From Gammaproteobacteria bacterium (GTDB lineage: Bacteria > Pseudomonadota > Gammaproteobacteria > DSM-16500): DNA of 64,000 bases. Position 1 is the stretch's first letter. Every line of letters starts with the position of its first letter. Positions 63,358 to 64,000 of the stretch are shown piece by piece. The notes under the pieces are model-generated. The model searched no databases and had not been told where the DNA came from. It worked only from the letters and a program-made list of their open reading frames with translations. The stretch lies in assembly GCA_013816845.1 (NCBI GenBank), contig JACDDU010000003.1:186001-250000 (forward strand), given 5' to 3'. A program made the translations under genes and the position numbers.

Positions 63358-64000
63358 ATGAAGTACGTTGAACATGTGAAAGAAGGATTACGTAATCTCT
63401 ATTTCTCCAAACTCCGCTCTGTTTTAGCACTTCTTGGGGTTTTGGTCGGGACCGCATCAGTTGTCGCTATGGTTCTGGGAGGCGAACTTGCAACGAATGA
63501 GGCATTGAAGCAATTTAAATCCTTAGGTACTGATTTATTTGCGATCTCGCTTAATAATTCTTCTGATGATAAAAATGTTGATAGTGGTAAAGCAGAAAAT
63601 TTGACGTTGCAACAATCGTTTGATTTAGTTAAATCCGATAAAGATATTTTACAGTCCGCGCCTTATACCCAAATTTATTATCCTGTTTATTATCAATCCG
63701 TGCCATTGAACGCCATTATTTTAGGTGTTACCGATCGGTTTGCAGATATTGTGCATATCAAATTAACGCAAGGACGGTTTGTTTCTGTTGCAGATAAATA
63801 CGAATTTTTCTGTGTAATTGGTCGTGATGTTTATAATGCAATGAAAGCCATTTCATATAAAGATCCGCTCGGTCAACAATTGCAAATTGGCAAACATATT
63901 TTTGTGATCGTTGGCGTTGCTGATAGTTGGCCGGAAAATAGTTTTCTTTACGCCAATATCGATACTTCTGTTTTAGTCCCTATTATGGCTTCAAGCATTA
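63358..64000 (+). CDS. MacB-type ABC transporter permease, N-terminal part (runs off the window)
   Basis: The first 214 residues. MKYVEHVKEGLRNLYFSKLR, then a membrane segment (SVLALLGVLVGTASVVAMVL) and ELATNEALKQFKSLGTDLFA form the start of MacB_PCD/FtsX-type permeases of tripartite or lipoprotein-handling ABC systems. A periplasmic core follows (DKDILQSAPYTQIYYPVYY, GRFVSVADKYEFFCVIGRDV). The start ATG has AAAAGAGACGG before it. Its ATPase partner is outside the window. Confidence 0.85.
   Translation, partial: MKYVEHVKEGLRNLYFSKLRSVLALLGVLVGTASVVAMVLGGELATNEALKQFKSLGTDLFAISLNNSSDDKNVDSGKAENLTLQQSFDLVKSDKDILQSAPYTQIYYPVYYQSVPLNAIILGVTDRFADIVHIKLTQGRFVSVADKYEFFCVIGRDVYNAMKAISYKDPLGQQLQIGKHIFVIVGVADSWPENSFLYANIDTSVLVPIMASSI

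Overview
The window is about 40% GC, gene-dense and wholly bacterial. The housekeeping genes are gammaproteobacterial: hemCDXY, def-fmt-rsmB, parE-parC, ubiK, priA, ybeY-phoH-miaB, ccmCDEFGH and rimK. A TIGR01342-like short aconitase, a WaaG-type glycosyltransferase with WaaP-like kinases, and orphan proteins resembling host-adapted lineages point to the Legionellales (Coxiella/Legionella relatives). That placement rests on overall gene character, not on a search.

Layout. 1-5.2 kb: start of uvrD (minus), engB, an OPT transporter, a MaoC-phosphotransacetylase fusion and a PhaE-like protein. 5.2-10.3 kb (minus): ubiK-nudF-parE-parC. 10.5-17.2 kb (plus): hemC-hemD-hemX-hemY-def-fmt-rsmB, partly overlapping. 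17.3-25.6 kb: a small unknown, guaC, a beta-barrel protein, and then envelope genes (gmhB, acyltransferase, waaG-like, two LPS-kinase genes of which the second has two kinase domains). 25.6-32.7 kb: succinate-semialdehyde dehydrogenase, a lysine-catabolism pair, a thioesterase and two unrecognised proteins. 32.8-35.0 kb: priA, then tRNA-Leu(CAA) and tRNA-Arg(CCT).

35-48.8 kb is an accessory region that begins right after the tRNA pair and is full of gene remains. I read a broken YafY/WYL regulator, a frameshifted membrane-anchored remnant, a YhcG/DUF1016 nuclease remnant, a SnoaL-like remnant, the tail of a second methyltransferase, a KTSC-domain fragment and a frameshifted GFSRGG hydrolase. 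Intact genes stand among them: a methyltransferase, a protein with a tandem 105-residue repeat, an operon of a haem-oxygenase-like diiron protein with a GNAT, a HAD phosphatase, a polytopic membrane protein, and an operon of cupin, VOC-PLP fusion and O-methyltransferase-like genes. The last two operons are the best candidates for uncharacterised small-molecule chemistry.

48.8-64 kb returns to conserved genes: corC-ybeY-phoH, miaB, a ferredoxin-like protein, rsmE, a small DksA-type zinc finger, then a DUF1704/QEGLA metallopeptidase-like gene facing rimK and its retropepsin-like partner, the ccmC-H cytochrome c maturation operon, a divergent aconitase, and the start of a MacB-type permease. The pattern of a conserved core with an eroding tRNA-linked island fits a genome undergoing reduction, perhaps in a host-associated bacterium.
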